DNA of 64,000 bases from Enterobacter pseudoroggenkampii (GCF_026420145.1 NZ_JAPMLV010000001.1:2108001-2172000); one strand, 5' to 3'. Shown: positions 21,111-31,904, numbered from the stretch's first letter. Numbers and translations are program-made. The notes: generated by a model from the sequence alone, not told the origin.

Positions 21111-22795
21111 TCCCGCCAGACGACCCGGTTACGGCCGCACTGTTTGGCCTGATACAGCCGGGCATCCGCCACGGACTGCAGCTGTTCGAACTCGTAGTTA
21201 CCCGCTTCATCCGCGCTGCTGACCCCCAGCGATGCGCTGATGCGCAGAGTCGTGCTCTTCTTCACCAGGATCTCCTTGCTGTCGATCCGGCAGCGAATGC
21301 GCTCGGCGACGCCTCTCGCCTCTTCCAGACCAATCCCTGGCAGGACGATGCAAAACTCTTCCCCGCCTACACGCCCTGCCACATCATTTTTGCGTAGCGC
21401 GCTGGCAATCAGTCCTGCTGTATGCGATAGCACCTTATCACCGGCCTGATGGCCGAAACGGTCGTTGATGTTCTTAAAATGGTCGAGATCGATCTGAATC
21501 ACCGAGAACGGCAGCGACTGCTGGCGACAGGTTTCCGCCAGCAATTTGGCGCGATCGAACAGCGCGCCGCGGTTATTCAGCCGGGTAAGCGGGTCATGCC
21601 AGGCCTGCCACTGGAGCGAGTGCTGAAGCGTGTACATGTTACTCACCATCCGACGGATCACCAGCCATGAGATCAACAGCATGGCGGTAAAGAGCGCCCA
21701 CAGCAGCGCCAGAACAATACTGATGCTGCCGAAGTCGTCCTGCACTCCTTCGTGCAGGGTGTGGATCCGCAGGACAACGCCATCGAAGTGATCGAGCCGC
21801 TCCCAGCTAACGAAACGGCTTCCGAGGCGGATCCCGCCGCCGGTAGCGTGCTCAATCGCCTGCGCAATCTGCGCCGTTTCGCGTTCGTCAAAATGGTTAA
21901 CCGCGTTTTCCGCGTGGGCTGAGGTGGCAATCATATTGAGCCGGGTATCGTACAGCTGATACTCCCCCTCCGTTCGATCTTCCGTCGCATCGGCCAGCAG
22001 ACGCTGCATCGTGCTCAACGTAAAATCCATCGCCACGACGCCATACCAGTAATGATCGAAATAGATGGGAACGCTGGCGGTGATCGTACGTTCATCATTG
22101 GTCCAGGATGAAGGGGTAGAGATAAACCAGCGCACCGCGCGAGTGCGATTGTTCCGTTCCGACTGCTGGGTAAACCAGGACTGCGTGACCAGATGATAAT
22201 AGCGGGAGGTGATATCACCCGCCTGGTCAGGTGTATCCGTGGAAACGAAAAATCCGGCGCGGGACACGTAGATCACGCGCGCTTCCGTTTGCGCTCTCGA
22301 TGACGCCAGCCTGAGCAGATACCCCACTTCGAGCGCGGCAGAAATTTCGTGGCTGAGGCGCTCGGCGTCACGATTCAGAAGCGTGGTTTTTTCGACGAAC
22401 GCGTCCGAAACGCCATTAATGGGAAGGGTGCGTTTTTTATCAACGGCAAGCTGCCAGGTAGGGAGCGTGCGGACGGTGTTAAAGCGTGACACCGCGTTCT
22501 GTAATGCATCAAATGCCAGCGGCGTCTGGATTGCATCACGCATGCCCTGACGGAACAACAGCATCCTGTCCACGCTGTTCTGTAACTGCCTGTCCAGCGA
22601 ACTGGCCACCGTATCCAGATGGTTGCGTTGGCTGGAGATATACGCCTCTTCGAGGACCACCACCTCACGCCAGGTCAGAAGCGTGGAAAACACCAAAACG
22701 ACCAGAAAACAGAGATTAACAATCAACCCCGGATTGCTACGCTTATGCAGCCATTGCAAAAATGATTGTCTTACAACAAAGGTATCGCGCTGCAC
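21107..22795 (-). CDS. dgcQ: Diguanylate cyclase DgcQ (YedQ)
   Basis: Makes cyclic-di-GMP; in E. coli it supports cellulose synthesis and slows motility. N-terminal transmembrane helix at about residues 22-42, a long periplasmic sensory region, a second helix near 355-378, then a GGDEF-family domain with active-site GGEEF at about residue 477. The start is placed at the GTG at 22795 because GGAG lies five nucleotides before it; a GTG two codons earlier overlaps that site. The gene ends 4 nt into the convergent yedP. No full inhibitory RxxD site was identified. Confidence 0.93.
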   Translation of the reverse strand: MQRDTFVVRQSFLQWLHKRSNPGLIVNLCFLVVLVFSTLLTWREVVVLEEAYISSQRNHLDTVASSLDRQLQNSVDRMLLFRQGMRDAIQTPLAFDALQNAVSRFNTVRTLPTWQLAVDKKRTLPINGVSDAFVEKTTLLNRDAERLSHEISAALEVGYLLRLASSRAQTEARVIYVSRAGFFVSTDTPDQAGDITSRYYHLVTQSWFTQQSERNNRTRAVRWFISTPSSWTNDERTITASVPIYFDHYWYGVVAMDFTLSTMQRLLADATEDRTEGEYQLYDTRLNMIATSAHAENAVNHFDERETAQIAQAIEHATGGGIRLGSRFVSWERLDHFDGVVLRIHTLHEGVQDDFGSISIVLALLWALFTAMLLISWLVIRRMVSNMYTLQHSLQWQAWHDPLTRLNNRGALFDRAKLLAETCRQQSLPFSVIQIDLDHFKNINDRFGHQAGDKVLSHTAGLIASALRKNDVAGRVGGEEFCIVLPGIGLEEARGVAERIRCRIDSKEILVKKSTTLRISASLGVSSADEAGNYEFEQLQSVADARLYQAKQCGRNRVVWRD

Positions 22796-22836
22796 ACACA
22801 CTCCATGATGACGGCCTTACACCCGGTACGTGAGAT

Positions 22837-22861
22837 AAAAACGCCCGGCAAAGCCGGGCGT
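22837..22861 (-). terminator. terminator of yodC
   Basis: ACGCCCGGC (22841-22849) and GCCGGGCGT (22853-22861) with loop AAA; on the minus strand the stem is followed by TTTT. It sits 8 nt after the yodC stop and upstream of dgcQ, separating them. Confidence 0.8.
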
Positions 22862-22868
22862 TATGTGA

Positions 22869-23051
22869 TTAAGCCTTGTCCCGCTGGTGCTGCCCGTCCC
22901 CCGGCTGAAGCTCATCTTCACGAAATGCTTCCCGCTTGATGCTATAGCCATCGTGCCACCGACATTCCACCATTCCGCTGGAATACCCGGTGACAATCAT
23001 ACGTGGGCCGCCCTTCTTAGGCTTAACTTCATCACTGACCAAAAAGACCAT
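22869..23051 (-). CDS. yodC: YodC, conserved small protein
   Basis: A 60-residue protein of the DUF2158 family, function unknown. The conserved core GGPRMIVTGYSSGMVECRW at residues 14-32 is shared with E. coli YodC. The preceding sequence carries CAGGAGGC, a strong ribosome site. Confidence 0.93.
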   Translation of the reverse strand: MVFLVSDEVKPKKGGPRMIVTGYSSGMVECRWHDGYSIKREAFREDELQPGDGQHQRDKA

Positions 23052-23129
23052 ACCTGCCTCCTGTATCAGGGTGAAACTGTTTCAATTTAGACGAGGAATG
23101 GTCTTTTTGCATCCCACAACGGGTAACAA

Positions 23130-24041
23130 TTAGTGCGATGTGCCGCGTATTTTTTCAACCAGCTTCACCGCCGCGACCACGATAGCGCCAATGATAAAGC
23201 CCAGCACCAGATTCAGCAGCGTGGGCAGAATCGCCGCGACAACGGCACCCTGCGTCGAGGAAAAATGTTCGATAGCATGGTGCAGCGGCGCAATGCCGTG
23301 AACCACGATCCCGCCGCCCACGAGGAACATCGCCAGCGTGCCCACTACCGACAAACTCTTCATCAGCCACGGAGCCAGCACCAGCAGGCTTTTGCCGATG
23401 CCTCTTGCCACCGCGCTCGATTTCTCCTCCAGCCAGTAGCCGATATCGTCCAGCTTCACGATCAGTCCCACCAGGCCGTACACGCCTACGGTGACCAGAA
23501 TGGCGATGCCGGAAAGGATAAGAACCTGATTCAGGAGCGGAGCGTCGGACACGATGCCCAGCGTAATGGCGACAATCTCCGCGGACAGGATAAAGTCGGT
23601 CCGAATGGCGCCTTTGACCTTATCGCGTTCGAAGGTTTTCGGATCCTGCGCGGCCAGCGCTTCAAGACGCTGCTGGCGCACCTCCGGCGTATCGCTCTGC
23701 TTGCGCGCGCTAAAGGAGTGCAGAACCTTCTCAACGCCCTCGAAGCAGAGAAATGCCCCGCCAATCATCAGTAACGGCGTGATGGCCCAGGGAATGAATG
23801 CGCTGATCAGCAGCGCCAGCGGCACCAGAATCACCTTATTCAGGAAGGAGCCTTTTGCTACGCCCCACACCACCGGCAGTTCACGGTTTGCCCTTACCCC
23901 ACTCACCTGCTGGGCGTTAAGCGATAAATCATCTCCCAGCACGCCTGCGGTTTTCTTCGCCGCCAGTTTTCCCATCACTGAAATGTCATCCAGTAAGGTG
24001 GCAATATCATCCAGCAATGTTAATAAGCTACTTCCTGCCAA
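23130..24041 (-). CDS. yedI: YedI, DUF808 inner membrane protein
   Basis: Predicted multi-pass inner-membrane protein of unknown function. The protein has 303 residues. It begins at a TTG codon ([13 protein letters not shown]), preceded by AAGGA eight bases upstream, and E. coli YedI starts with the same residues. Hydrophobic segments lie at about 70-100, 150-190 and 215-290. Conserved blocks include [19 protein letters not shown]. Confidence 0.92.
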   Translation of the reverse strand: MAGSSLLTLLDDIATLLDDISVMGKLAAKKTAGVLGDDLSLNAQQVSGVRANRELPVVWGVAKGSFLNKVILVPLALLISAFIPWAITPLLMIGGAFLCFEGVEKVLHSFSARKQSDTPEVRQQRLEALAAQDPKTFERDKVKGAIRTDFILSAEIVAITLGIVSDAPLLNQVLILSGIAILVTVGVYGLVGLIVKLDDIGYWLEEKSSAVARGIGKSLLVLAPWLMKSLSVVGTLAMFLVGGGIVVHGIAPLHHAIEHFSSTQGAVVAAILPTLLNLVLGFIIGAIVVAAVKLVEKIRGTSH

Positions 24042-24219
24042 AATCTTAATCCTTCATTTTTTGGTAATTAAGTGAATAGTATGGAGCAAAAGCGCCAACC
24101 CGGAAACAGGCACCTGACGTCAACAAAAAATTCACATCCGCTACACAATTAAAGGGCTCGCCAGCGCGATAGTTTTCGCGTTTACTATCAGCGAACTTTT
24201 TATTTCGTCGTGAGGGATT

Positions 24220-25134
24220 ATGCGTTTCCGGCAACTGCTACCGCTCATCGGGGCACTCTTTTCGCTGTACATCATCTGGGGTTCAACCTACTTTGTCATT
24301 CGCATCGGCGTGGAAAGCTGGCCGCCGCTGATGATGGCGGGCATTCGCTTCCTCTCGGCGGGCATCCTGCTGCTGGCCTTCCTGCTGCTGCGCGGGCATA
24401 AGCTTCCCCCGCTGCGCCCGATGCTGAACGCCGCCCTGATCGGCCTGCTGCTGCTGGCGGTGGGTAACGGGTTTGTGACGATTGCCGAGCACCAGAAGGT
24501 CCCGTCCGGGATCGCCGCCGTGGTCGTTGCCACCGTACCGCTGTTTACCCTCTGCTTTAGCCGCCTTTTCGGTATCCGCACCCGCAAGCTGGAATGGCTG
24601 GGGATCGGTATTGGCCTGGCCGGCATTGTTCTGCTCAACAGCGGCGGTAACCTGAGCGGGAATCCGTGGGGCGCGGTGATTATCCTGATTGGCTCGATGA
24701 GCTGGGCGTTTGGTTCCGTCTACGGTTCGCGTATCGAACTGCCGACCGGCATGATGGCAGGCGCGATAGAGATGCTCGCCGCGGGGATTGTCCTGCTGCT
24801 AGCCTCCGCGCTGACGGGAGAAACGCTGACCGCGCTGCCGGACCTGTCGGGCTTTCTCGCGGTAGGGTATCTGGCGCTGTTTGGCTCTATCATCGCCATT
24901 AATGCCTATATGTTCCTGATCCGCAACGTCTCCCCGGCTGTCGCCACCAGCTACGCCTACGTCAACCCGGTCGTGGCCGTGCTGCTCGGGACAGGACTGG
25001 GGGGAGAAACGCTCTCACCTGTGGAATGGATTGCTCTTGGGATCATCGTGTTTGCCGTCGTGCTGGTCACGCTGGGCAAATATCTGCTGCCGGCAAAACC
25101 GGTCGTCACCCCTTGCGGGGTGGATAAACCGTAA
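24220..25134 (+). CDS. yedA: YedA, EamA-family transporter
   Basis: Ten-helix inner-membrane drug/metabolite transporter with two EamA repeats (about residues 5-140 and 150-290). The protein has 304 residues, close to E. coli YedA (306). The opening IGALFSLYIIWGSTYFVIRI is typical of the family. Substrate unknown. Its 3' end overlaps the convergent vsr gene by 29 nt, and it is divergent from yedI. Confidence 0.93.
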   Translation: MRFRQLLPLIGALFSLYIIWGSTYFVIRIGVESWPPLMMAGIRFLSAGILLLAFLLLRGHKLPPLRPMLNAALIGLLLLAVGNGFVTIAEHQKVPSGIAAVVVATVPLFTLCFSRLFGIRTRKLEWLGIGIGLAGIVLLNSGGNLSGNPWGAVIILIGSMSWAFGSVYGSRIELPTGMMAGAIEMLAAGIVLLLASALTGETLTALPDLSGFLAVGYLALFGSIIAINAYMFLIRNVSPAVATSYAYVNPVVAVLLGTGLGGETLSPVEWIALGIIVFAVVLVTLGKYLLPAKPVVTPCGVDKP

Positions 25135-25597
25135 GCAGGTGAATGCCCTGCGTGTCGATCTGCGCGGTCTGGCCGCCGCCGCAGATCCACTCTTCCAGCC
25201 GTTCGCTCAGATCGGCATCGTTCAGCTTTAATCTGCCTCTCAGCGCACACTCCCAGACGATCAGCACCCGCCAGCCCTGCGCCAGCAGCGTGGTCAGATC
25301 CCGCCTGTCGCGCTCGACGTTCTTGCCAATCTTATCCAGCCAGAAATCAGTGCGCGTCGCGGGGACTTTAAACAGGTAGCAGTCGTGGTGGTGCCAGAAA
25401 CAGCCGTGGGTAAAGATGATGCACTGCCAGGCGTCGATGACGAAATCCGGCCGGCCCGCAAGCGCGGGATCCTGCACGCGGAAATCAAACCCCGCCTGCG
25501 TCAGCAGCCCGGCCAGTCGCTTTTCGATGGCGGTGTCACGCGTGCCGATGGCACGCATGTTTTTGCTGCGCGTCGCCTTATCGTGAACATCCGTCAT
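25106..25597 (-). CDS. vsr: Vsr, very-short-patch repair endonuclease
   Basis: Nicks DNA 5' of the T in T:G mismatches that arise when Dcm-methylated cytosine deaminates. The protein has 163 residues from [11 protein letters not shown], and contains the nuclease core [10 protein letters not shown] and [13 protein letters not shown] with the catalytic Asp and His and zinc-binding Cys/His residues. The frame stays open to 25759 inside dcm, but that extension is not homologous. The start overlaps the dcm end by 20 nt, as in E. coli, so translation is probably coupled. Confidence 0.95.
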   Translation of the reverse strand: MTDVHDKATRSKNMRAIGTRDTAIEKRLAGLLTQAGFDFRVQDPALAGRPDFVIDAWQCIIFTHGCFWHHHDCYLFKVPATRTDFWLDKIGKNVERDRRDLTTLLAQGWRVLIVWECALRGRLKLNDADLSERLEEWICGGGQTAQIDTQGIHLLTVYPPRKG

Positions 25598-27011
25598 TGA
25601 CGGCCTCACCCTGACGGAGCGCCACCGCCTGTCTGATGCGCGAGGCCAGCAGTTTGGCCACAGCGGCGAACGCGGGAACCACCACCGAATTACCAAACTG
25701 GCGGTACGCCTGGGTATCCGAGACCGGAATGCGGAAGCGATAACCCTGCGGCGTTTCAAAGCCCATCAGCCGGGCGCATTCGCGGGGCGTTAAGCGTCGC
25801 GGACGGTGACGCTGATTATGCGGATCGTCAAAATCTTTTTCACCCAGCGCCTTGTCCCACCCTCTGTCGATCAGGATTTCCGCGCCGTCTTTGTAGTAGC
25901 GAGCAGACAGCGTGCGGGTCACGCTGTGCGGATCGTTCGGGTTTACCATCCCAAAACCGAAGCCGTTACCCTTTGCCTGATGTTTCTTGGCATAGCGGTA
26001 GAGGTATTTCCACAGCACCGGGGTGAGGATAAATTTCGCGTCAACGGCGGGTTCCAGCAGGTCGGCCACGGTAGGACGCCGCTCGGGATACAAAGACGGG
26101 ATATCCCGCAGGGTGAAATCCCCCTTGAGATTGAGATCGCGGCGGAAACCCACCAGCACGATACGTTCGCGGTGCTGGGGCAGGAAATGTTTCCCATCAA
26201 TGATTTTGGGATCGTCCGCGCCCATGTCCTGTGAATCGGCCACGTCATAACCCAGCTCATCCAGCGTTTGCATGATAATGCGGAAGGTTTTCCCGCCGTC
26301 GTGGCTTTTTAAGTTTTTGACGTTTTCCAGTACAAAAATGGCCGGACGACGGGCGTCAATAATGCGCGCCACGTCAAAAAACAGCGTTCCCTGGGTATCA
26401 CAGGCGAAACCGTGGGCGCGTCCAAGCGCATTCTTTTTGGAGACGCCGGCCAGCGAGAACGGCTGACACGGGAAGCCCGCCAGCAGCACGTCATGCGCCG
26501 GGATCGTCTGGCGAATGTGCTCGGCGGCCTGCTCATCGCTCACGCCGCTTTTATGGCTCAGGGTGACATCGCGGATATCCGCGTTGAAGTGATGCTCGTG
26601 CGGATCGCAGTACCAGTTTGCCTTGTAGGTGCGCACGGCGTGCTTGTTCCACTCGCTGGTAAACACGCACTGTCCACCGATGGCTTCAAAACCGTGTCGG
26701 ATGCCGCCGATACCGGCAAACAGATCGATAAACCGGAAGGCATAGTTCGGGTGCGCGGCAGAAGGACGCGGAAGCAGGTTTTGCAGATAACGAAATTCGC
26801 CTTCACTCAGGCGACGCCCTGCGCGGTCGCTGGTCAGCAGACGTTTAAGGATCGCCGGGCTCCAGTGGCTCTCGCCGTGCGCCACCAGCAGACTGGCCAG
26901 CGTTTTAGCATCATAGATATCCAACAGCTGGCGCAGTAAGGCCTGCACCGTTGCCGTTGATTTCTCAGCCTGCGCGGGCGCGGGCTCTGTCACTGATCGA
27001 TTTTCCTGCAT
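25578..27011 (-). CDS. dcm: Dcm, DNA cytosine-C5 methyltransferase
   Basis: Methylates the inner cytosine of CCWGG. The protein has 477 residues. SAM-binding motif [10 protein letters not shown] is at residues 94-103, the catalytic PCQ is at 181-183 ([11 protein letters not shown]), motif VI is ENV, and the C-terminal [12 protein letters not shown] is motif X. Forms an operon with vsr. There is no restriction gene nearby, consistent with an orphan methylase. Confidence 0.96.
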   Translation of the reverse strand: MQENRSVTEPAPAQAEKSTATVQALLRQLLDIYDAKTLASLLVAHGESHWSPAILKRLLTSDRAGRRLSEGEFRYLQNLLPRPSAAHPNYAFRFIDLFAGIGGIRHGFEAIGGQCVFTSEWNKHAVRTYKANWYCDPHEHHFNADIRDVTLSHKSGVSDEQAAEHIRQTIPAHDVLLAGFPCQPFSLAGVSKKNALGRAHGFACDTQGTLFFDVARIIDARRPAIFVLENVKNLKSHDGGKTFRIIMQTLDELGYDVADSQDMGADDPKIIDGKHFLPQHRERIVLVGFRRDLNLKGDFTLRDIPSLYPERRPTVADLLEPAVDAKFILTPVLWKYLYRYAKKHQAKGNGFGFGMVNPNDPHSVTRTLSARYYKDGAEILIDRGWDKALGEKDFDDPHNQRHRPRRLTPRECARLMGFETPQGYRFRIPVSDTQAYRQFGNSVVVPAFAAVAKLLASRIRQAVALRQGEAVNDGCSR

Positions 27012-27054
27012 TCTTTTAACCGGAGAATAAAGACTGGGAACAGATTACCACAGT

Positions 27055-27756
27055 TCAGTTGCGCAAACTGCGACGGAAGCGGTTCAACACCTGGCTATCC
27101 AGCCCGATGCAGTCGCCGTGTAATTCGGCGCTGAGTTTCGCCATAAACTGGATCAGGAAATCGGCATTGTGACGTGCCAGCTCGCGGCCCATTTCCGTTT
27201 GCATTGTATCAGGCAATCTCAACAGCTTGGTCTGAAAATGGTCGAGGGCAAACGCACGGTCGTCGAGGGGACGCGCATCGGCAAAGGGATCGTCGGCGTA
27301 AAAAAGCGGCACGCCCAGCGCGCCCGAGACGGCAAAGACGCGCGCCAGGCCAATAGCGCCTAACGCTTCCAGCCGGTCAGCATCCTGCACAATTTTGGCT
27401 TCCATACTCTGCGGCGCAATCCCGGCGCTGAAGCTGTGTGCCTCAATCGCGTGCGCAACGGCGGCAGCGTGCTCTGGCGGAAAGTCCGGGAAGTCGCGGC
27501 GCAGAATGTCACCCGTCTTGCGTGCTGCCAGCTCTGATGACCGGCTGCGTTCGGGATGGTTTTTCGGCAGGCTGACAATATCGTGAAAATAGCATGCGGT
27601 CAGGATCACCAGCGGCTCCACCGTGTGGTGAACCATGATTTTTTGCGCCGTCATCCAGACCCGTCGAAAATGCGAAATGTCATGTGCGGTATCGTCGGTG
27701 CTGTGGTTTTCCTCGAGCCAGCGCTCAAATCTGTGCTGCCACCGGGCAAGTTCCAT
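27055..27756 (-). CDS. yedJ: YedJ, HD-domain phosphohydrolase
   Basis: Predicted metal-dependent phosphohydrolase. The protein has 233 residues from M-E-L-A-R-W; an ATG two codons earlier is too close to the AGGA site. The HD motif CYFHDIVSL is at about residue 58, and the HD partners are [10 protein letters not shown] (near 26) and [15 protein letters not shown] (near 124). The E. coli homologue is 231 residues. Substrate not established. Confidence 0.91.
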   Translation of the reverse strand: MELARWQHRFERWLEENHSTDDTAHDISHFRRVWMTAQKIMVHHTVEPLVILTACYFHDIVSLPKNHPERSRSSELAARKTGDILRRDFPDFPPEHAAAVAHAIEAHSFSAGIAPQSMEAKIVQDADRLEALGAIGLARVFAVSGALGVPLFYADDPFADARPLDDRAFALDHFQTKLLRLPDTMQTEMGRELARHNADFLIQFMAKLSAELHGDCIGLDSQVLNRFRRSLRN

Positions 27757-28040
27757 CGTCATGTCCTGTTTGTTTAATGAGAATGAAATATAAAATAGCT
27801 GAATTAAAACAATTTAAAAATAGAATTCCGAAATACTTAACAATAATTACACCATATAAATTCAATGAATTAATTCACTTGAATAATAAAGAGATTAATA
27901 GAAATATTTAGCAATATTTCATCGAATTTAATTACATTTATTTTTGAAACTAAATAACATCTTCTGGAATAGTATCGACCCTGTAATTACGGAGAGTGAT
28001 TACATATATTCATATAAATTATCTTTTAAGGGAATATATA
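27757..28040. other. AT-rich leader between yedJ and the porin gene
   Basis: About 284 bp, strongly A+T-rich from 27778 to 27960 compared with its neighbours. Short open frames here lack ribosome sites and look non-coding. In Salmonella the corresponding ompS1 promoter region is long and bound by H-NS, OmpR and LeuO; equivalent sites here were not identified by eye. Confidence 0.5.
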
Positions 28041-29204
28041 ATGAAAAGAAAAGTTCTGGCAATTCTGGTACCCGCGTTATTAATGGCAGGCGCAGCAAAT
28101 GCGGCTGAGATGTACAACAAAAACGGCAACAAAGTTGACCTGTACGGCAAAGTCGATGCGCGTCACACCTTCTCTGACAACCCTGGCGACGACGGTGACG
28201 AAACCTATGTGCAGATTGGTTTCAAAGGCGAAACCCAGATCGCTAACGACCTGATCGGTTACGGCCAGTGGGAATACAAAACCTACGCTAACGATACCGA
28301 AGGCGCGGGTGACAAATCCTTTAACCGTCTGGCATACGCTGGCCTGAAATATGGCGAATACGGTTCATTTGATTATGGCCGTAATTACGGCGTCGTGTAC
28401 GACGTTGAAGCCTGGACCGATATGCTGCCTGTATTTGGCGGTGACTCTTACACATGGACCGATAACTTTATGAACGGTCGTGCGAACGGTCTGGCAACTT
28501 ACCGTAACCAGGATTTCTTCGGCCTGGTTGAGGGGCTGAATTTCGCGCTGCAGTATCAGGGCGCGAACGAAGGCCAGGATGCAACAGAAGATCAGGAAGG
28601 CACGAAAAACGGTCATAAAGACGTACGCTTCCAGAACGGCGACGGCTTCGGCATGTCTACCTCTTATGACTTCTCTGGCGATCTCTCCGGCCTGAGCCTG
28701 GGTGCTGCGTACTCGTCTTCTGACCGTACTAACGCACAAGAAGCTGCGGGGGTGAATAATGCGCGCTTTGCCAGCGGTAAAACAGCAGAAGCATGGACCA
28801 TTGGTGCGAAATATGATGCCAATAACGTCTACCTGGCGATGATGTATGCTGAAACCCGCAACATGACGCCATACGGTGATTATGGTATTGCAGATCAGAC
28901 TCAGAACTTCGAAGCGGTAGCACAGTACCAGTTCGACTTCGGCCTGCGTCCATCCCTGGCATGGGTTTACTCCAGGGGCAAGGACATGACTTATCCAGGC
29001 AACGCCAGCAACCCTCAGGGTCAACATGGCGACATGGACCTGGTTAACTATATCGACCTGGGTATGACCTACAGCTTTAACAAGAATTTCTCTACCTATG
29101 TTGACTACAAAATCAACATGCTGGACAACGATGATAGCTTCTACGAAGCCAATGGTATTTCCACCGATGACATCGTTGGCGTAGGCATGACCTACCAGTT
29201 CTAA
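28041..29204 (+). CDS. Outer-membrane porin, OmpS1/YedS type
   Basis: General trimeric porin of the OmpC/OmpF/PhoE family. The protein has 387 residues from [10 protein letters not shown]; a 15-codon upstream extension is rejected. The signal peptide ends [23 protein letters not shown] 16-strand barrel with a PEFGG-like variant in loop 3 ([11 protein letters not shown]) is expected, and it ends with the Phe needed for Bam recognition (GMTYQF). Position after yedJ equals E. coli yedS (broken in K-12) and Salmonella ompS1. Here the gene is intact. Confidence 0.9.
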   Translation: MKRKVLAILVPALLMAGAANAAEMYNKNGNKVDLYGKVDARHTFSDNPGDDGDETYVQIGFKGETQIANDLIGYGQWEYKTYANDTEGAGDKSFNRLAYAGLKYGEYGSFDYGRNYGVVYDVEAWTDMLPVFGGDSYTWTDNFMNGRANGLATYRNQDFFGLVEGLNFALQYQGANEGQDATEDQEGTKNGHKDVRFQNGDGFGMSTSYDFSGDLSGLSLGAAYSSSDRTNAQEAAGVNNARFASGKTAEAWTIGAKYDANNVYLAMMYAETRNMTPYGDYGIADQTQNFEAVAQYQFDFGLRPSLAWVYSRGKDMTYPGNASNPQGQHGDMDLVNYIDLGMTYSFNKNFSTYVDYKINMLDNDDSFYEANGISTDDIVGVGMTYQF

Positions 29205-29218
29205 TCTCCAAAAATATC

Positions 29219-29243
29219 AAAGGCCGCAATTGCGGCCTTTTTT
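29219..29243 (+). terminator. terminator of the porin gene
   Basis: AAAGGCCGCAA (29219-29229) and TTGCGGCCTTT (29230-29240) form a perfect palindrome ending in a T-run. It lies 15 nt after the porin stop and 16 nt before the convergent MurQ-like gene, and could serve both strands. Confidence 0.85.
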
Positions 29244-29259
29244 ATATCTTCACTTTATA

Positions 29260-30123
29260 TTACGGCGCTTCCTGCAGCGCCACGCGGATAAACCCGTTAT
29301 TCTGCGCCAGCAGTTCATGGGCTTTCCACGCATCCAGCCCAGTCAGCACCATCAATACCGCCGTTTTACAGTGATGGTTACAGCTCTCCAGCGCGGCTTT
29401 TGCCTCCGTCCTGCTGCATCCCCCCGCTTCCATCACAATCGCGATTTGTCGTTCAGCCCATTTGGTTGTGCCTGCCTCAAGATCCACCCGCAAGTTGCTG
29501 TAAACCCGTCCGGTTCGGACGGCCAGCCCGGTGGCGATCATCGAGAGGATCATTTTCTGCGCAATCCCCGCTTTGGTGTTGAGATAGCCTGCGACGACGT
29601 CGGCCCCCAGCTCCGGAGCGATAACCATGCTCGCCAGCTGTGCAGCTTCACTTTGCGCATCACCGGTAATAATGGCGACCGGTGAACCCAGCGACCACGC
29701 ATGGCGCATTGCCCCCCAGACCCACGGCGTTTTTCCGCTGACGGTCACGGCCAGCATCATATCGTGTTCACCAAACTTGATGGCCTGCAAATCGGCAACG
29801 CCGCGCTCGTAGCTCCCTTCACCTTCTTGTGCCGTAACGGCCACCACCGGGGTTTTGCCCGGCGCATAATCATCGGCAACCTGTTGCGCAATGCGCCCTG
29901 ACGGCCCAGCGCCAACGATGACCAGTCGACCGCCGTGGCTGAGCGTCGCGGCGGCGTTGTCCACCACGCGGGTGAGAGTAGGTAAACAGGGGGTAATCGC
30001 AGCAGAAATGAGTGCATCATCCTGGTGAATGACTTTCAGCATGTCCAGCGTGGACAATCTATCAATATTCATCGTGCTGGCGTGCCGTCTTTCCTTGACC
30101 GAACCGGTAAGCATAATGCTCAT
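29260..30123 (-). CDS. MurQ-like SIS-domain protein (N-acetylmuramic acid 6-phosphate etherase family)
   Basis: The protein has 287 residues from the ATG at 30121-30123, which follows AAGGAGG by seven bases. MurQ cleaves the lactyl ether of MurNAc-6-phosphate. The SIS sugar-phosphate site is seen as VGAGPSGR (70-77) and the family end GFIRVALQ is kept. Aligned with E. coli MurQ, the second catalytic Glu is kept (Glu102, for Glu114), but the first (Glu83) becomes Asp85, and the surrounding SECPPTYG is replaced. No murP PTS gene or murR lies beside it. Either a diverged etherase or a regulator-like SIS paralogue. Confidence 0.75.
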   Translation of the reverse strand: MSIMLTGSVKERRHASTMNIDRLSTLDMLKVIHQDDALISAAITPCLPTLTRVVDNAAATLSHGGRLVIVGAGPSGRIAQQVADDYAPGKTPVVAVTAQEGEGSYERGVADLQAIKFGEHDMMLAVTVSGKTPWVWGAMRHAWSLGSPVAIITGDAQSEAAQLASMVIAPELGADVVAGYLNTKAGIAQKMILSMIATGLAVRTGRVYSNLRVDLEAGTTKWAERQIAIVMEAGGCSRTEAKAALESCNHHCKTAVLMVLTGLDAWKAHELLAQNNGFIRVALQEAP

Positions 30124-30151
30124 AAACAGCCTCCTTATTATGAGTACCCAC

Positions 30152-30165
30152 ACACTATAAAGTGT
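30152..30165. promoter_or_regulatory. palindrome in the MurQ-like gene promoter
   Basis: ACACT-ATAA-AGTGT, a perfect 5-bp inverted repeat about 30 nt upstream of the MurQ-like start and close to its probable -10 region. A possible operator; no cognate regulator is evident. Confidence 0.3.
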
Positions 30166-30287
30166 TTTATATAGATGACCTGCGAGGAGGGTCACGAAAA
30201 GAGGACCAAATCCACGCCTTTACATGGCTTTAAGAAAAGCGCGTCATCGGCGATAATTACCCCTTTCTTAATCATCGCGGAGTGTTG

Positions 30288-31904
30288 ATGAGCGATTTGC
30301 AGCCTTTCCTTTCGACGCGCAAGCGCCCCATGAAACTGAACACGCTGGTCACGTTGATGGTGTGCGCGATTATTGCCTCTGTGCTGCTGGTGGTCTTTGC
30401 GCTCTACTCCGTACAAATCACCCGGGCGACCCGCGATGATGTTAAAGACACTGCGCTCGGCATTGCCCGCACCCTCGCCGACAGCCCCGAGATACAGCGC
30501 GGCCTGATGCAGGCACCGCAGGAGAATATTATTCAGCCCATCGCCCAGGCGGTGACAAAACGAAACGATCTGCTGTTCACCGTGGTCACCGATATGCGCG
30601 GGATCCGCTATTCACACCCGAACGAGGCGCTGCTGGGGCTGCATTTTATCGGCGATGATTTAACCCCCGCGCTGGAAGGCAAAGAGAACGTATCGGTTAA
30701 CCGGGGCGCGCTCGCCGAAGCGCTGCGCGTTTTTACGCCCGTCTACGACGGCCAGCACGAGCAGATCGGCGTGGTGGTGGTCGGTATCTCCCTGAATAAG
30801 GTTGAAGAGCAAATTGCCCGCGGGCGGCTAAACGCCGTCTGGACCATTTTATTCAGTATTTTTATGAGCTCCATGGCAATTTGGGGCCTGGTGCGGGTAC
30901 TGAAACGCATCCTGTTCGGACTCGAACCTTACGAAATTTCCGCCCTGTTCGAACAACGTCAGGCGATGCTACAGTCGCTTCGGGAGGGGGTGCTGGCCGT
31001 CGATATTCACGGACGGGTGACGATGATCAACCAGACCGCCAGAGAAATATTGCTTCTCCCCTCCGGCAAGCAGACCGAAAACGCCAGCGCGCCCCTGCTG
31101 GCCAGCCTGCGTGAAGTCTCAAAGACGGGCGTCGCGCGCCAGGATCAGGAGATCAGCTGTAACGGGCGTCTGTTGCTGTGCAATATGGTGCCCGTTAAAA
31201 GTCAGGATCGGGTGATCGGCGCCATCACCACCTTCCGTGATAAAACGGAAATCAGCCAGCTGATGCAGCGTATTGATGGCATGGTCAACTACGTCGACGC
31301 CCTGCGCAGCCATACGCACGAGTTTATGAATAAACTGCATGTGATCCTGGGCCTGCTGCACATGAAGCGCTACGACAAGCTGGAAGAGTACATCCTGCAG
31401 ACGGCACAAAATTACCAGACGGATATCGGTACGATACAGAGCAAGGTAAAATCCCCGGTTATCGCCGGGTTCCTGCTGGGTAAAATCAACCGGGCGAAAG
31501 AAGCGGGCGTCACCCTGACGCTGGCAGATGAATGCCAGATACCGGATACAGCGAGTGAAGAGCAGGTCGCGGTGCTGATCACCGCGCTGGGTAACCTCAT
31601 TGAAAACGCGCTTGACGCGATGGAAGGACAGCAGGAAGGTGAGATCGGCCTGCTGCTGCATTATCAGAATGGCTGGCTAAGCTGTGAAGTCAGCGACGAT
31701 GGCCCCGGCATTGATCCCGCTCAGCTGGAGTCTATTTTTACCAAGGGCTTCTCAACAAAAGGTGAAAACCGCGGCGTTGGGCTGTTCCTTGCTCGCCAGC
31801 AAATCCAGAACCTCGGCGGCGATATCACCGTCGAGTCTGAGCCAGGCGTATTTACCCAATTTTTTGTTCACATCCCCTGGGATAGCGAGAGGAATATCGC
31901 GTGA
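30288..31904 (+). CDS. dcuS: DcuS-type C4-dicarboxylate sensor histidine kinase
   Basis: Membrane sensor of fumarate, malate and related acids that phosphorylates DcuR. The protein has 538 residues from the ATG at 30288 (GGAG five bases before). Transmembrane helix at about 20-40, periplasmic PAS domain, second helix near 182-202, cytoplasmic PAS, then kinase. The ligand residues of E. coli DcuS are kept in IRYSHP, LHF and LRVFTP (equivalents of R107, H110, F120, R147, F149). The phospho-His lies in SHTHEFMNKLH and the ATP site in NLIENALDAM and DDGPGI. It sits beside a fumarate-reductase module rather than dcuB, so it may be a paralogue of a dcuS elsewhere. Confidence 0.85.
   Translation: MSDLQPFLSTRKRPMKLNTLVTLMVCAIIASVLLVVFALYSVQITRATRDDVKDTALGIARTLADSPEIQRGLMQAPQENIIQPIAQAVTKRNDLLFTVVTDMRGIRYSHPNEALLGLHFIGDDLTPALEGKENVSVNRGALAEALRVFTPVYDGQHEQIGVVVVGISLNKVEEQIARGRLNAVWTILFSIFMSSMAIWGLVRVLKRILFGLEPYEISALFEQRQAMLQSLREGVLAVDIHGRVTMINQTAREILLLPSGKQTENASAPLLASLREVSKTGVARQDQEISCNGRLLLCNMVPVKSQDRVIGAITTFRDKTEISQLMQRIDGMVNYVDALRSHTHEFMNKLHVILGLLHMKRYDKLEEYILQTAQNYQTDIGTIQSKVKSPVIAGFLLGKINRAKEAGVTLTLADECQIPDTASEEQVAVLITALGNLIENALDAMEGQQEGEIGLLLHYQNGWLSCEVSDDGPGIDPAQLESIFTKGFSTKGENRGVGLFLARQQIQNLGGDITVESEPGVFTQFFVHIPWDSERNIA

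Noticed and set aside
27684..27911. small open frame before the porin gene
   Set aside because: No ribosome site, AT-driven composition, and it begins inside yedJ on the other strand.
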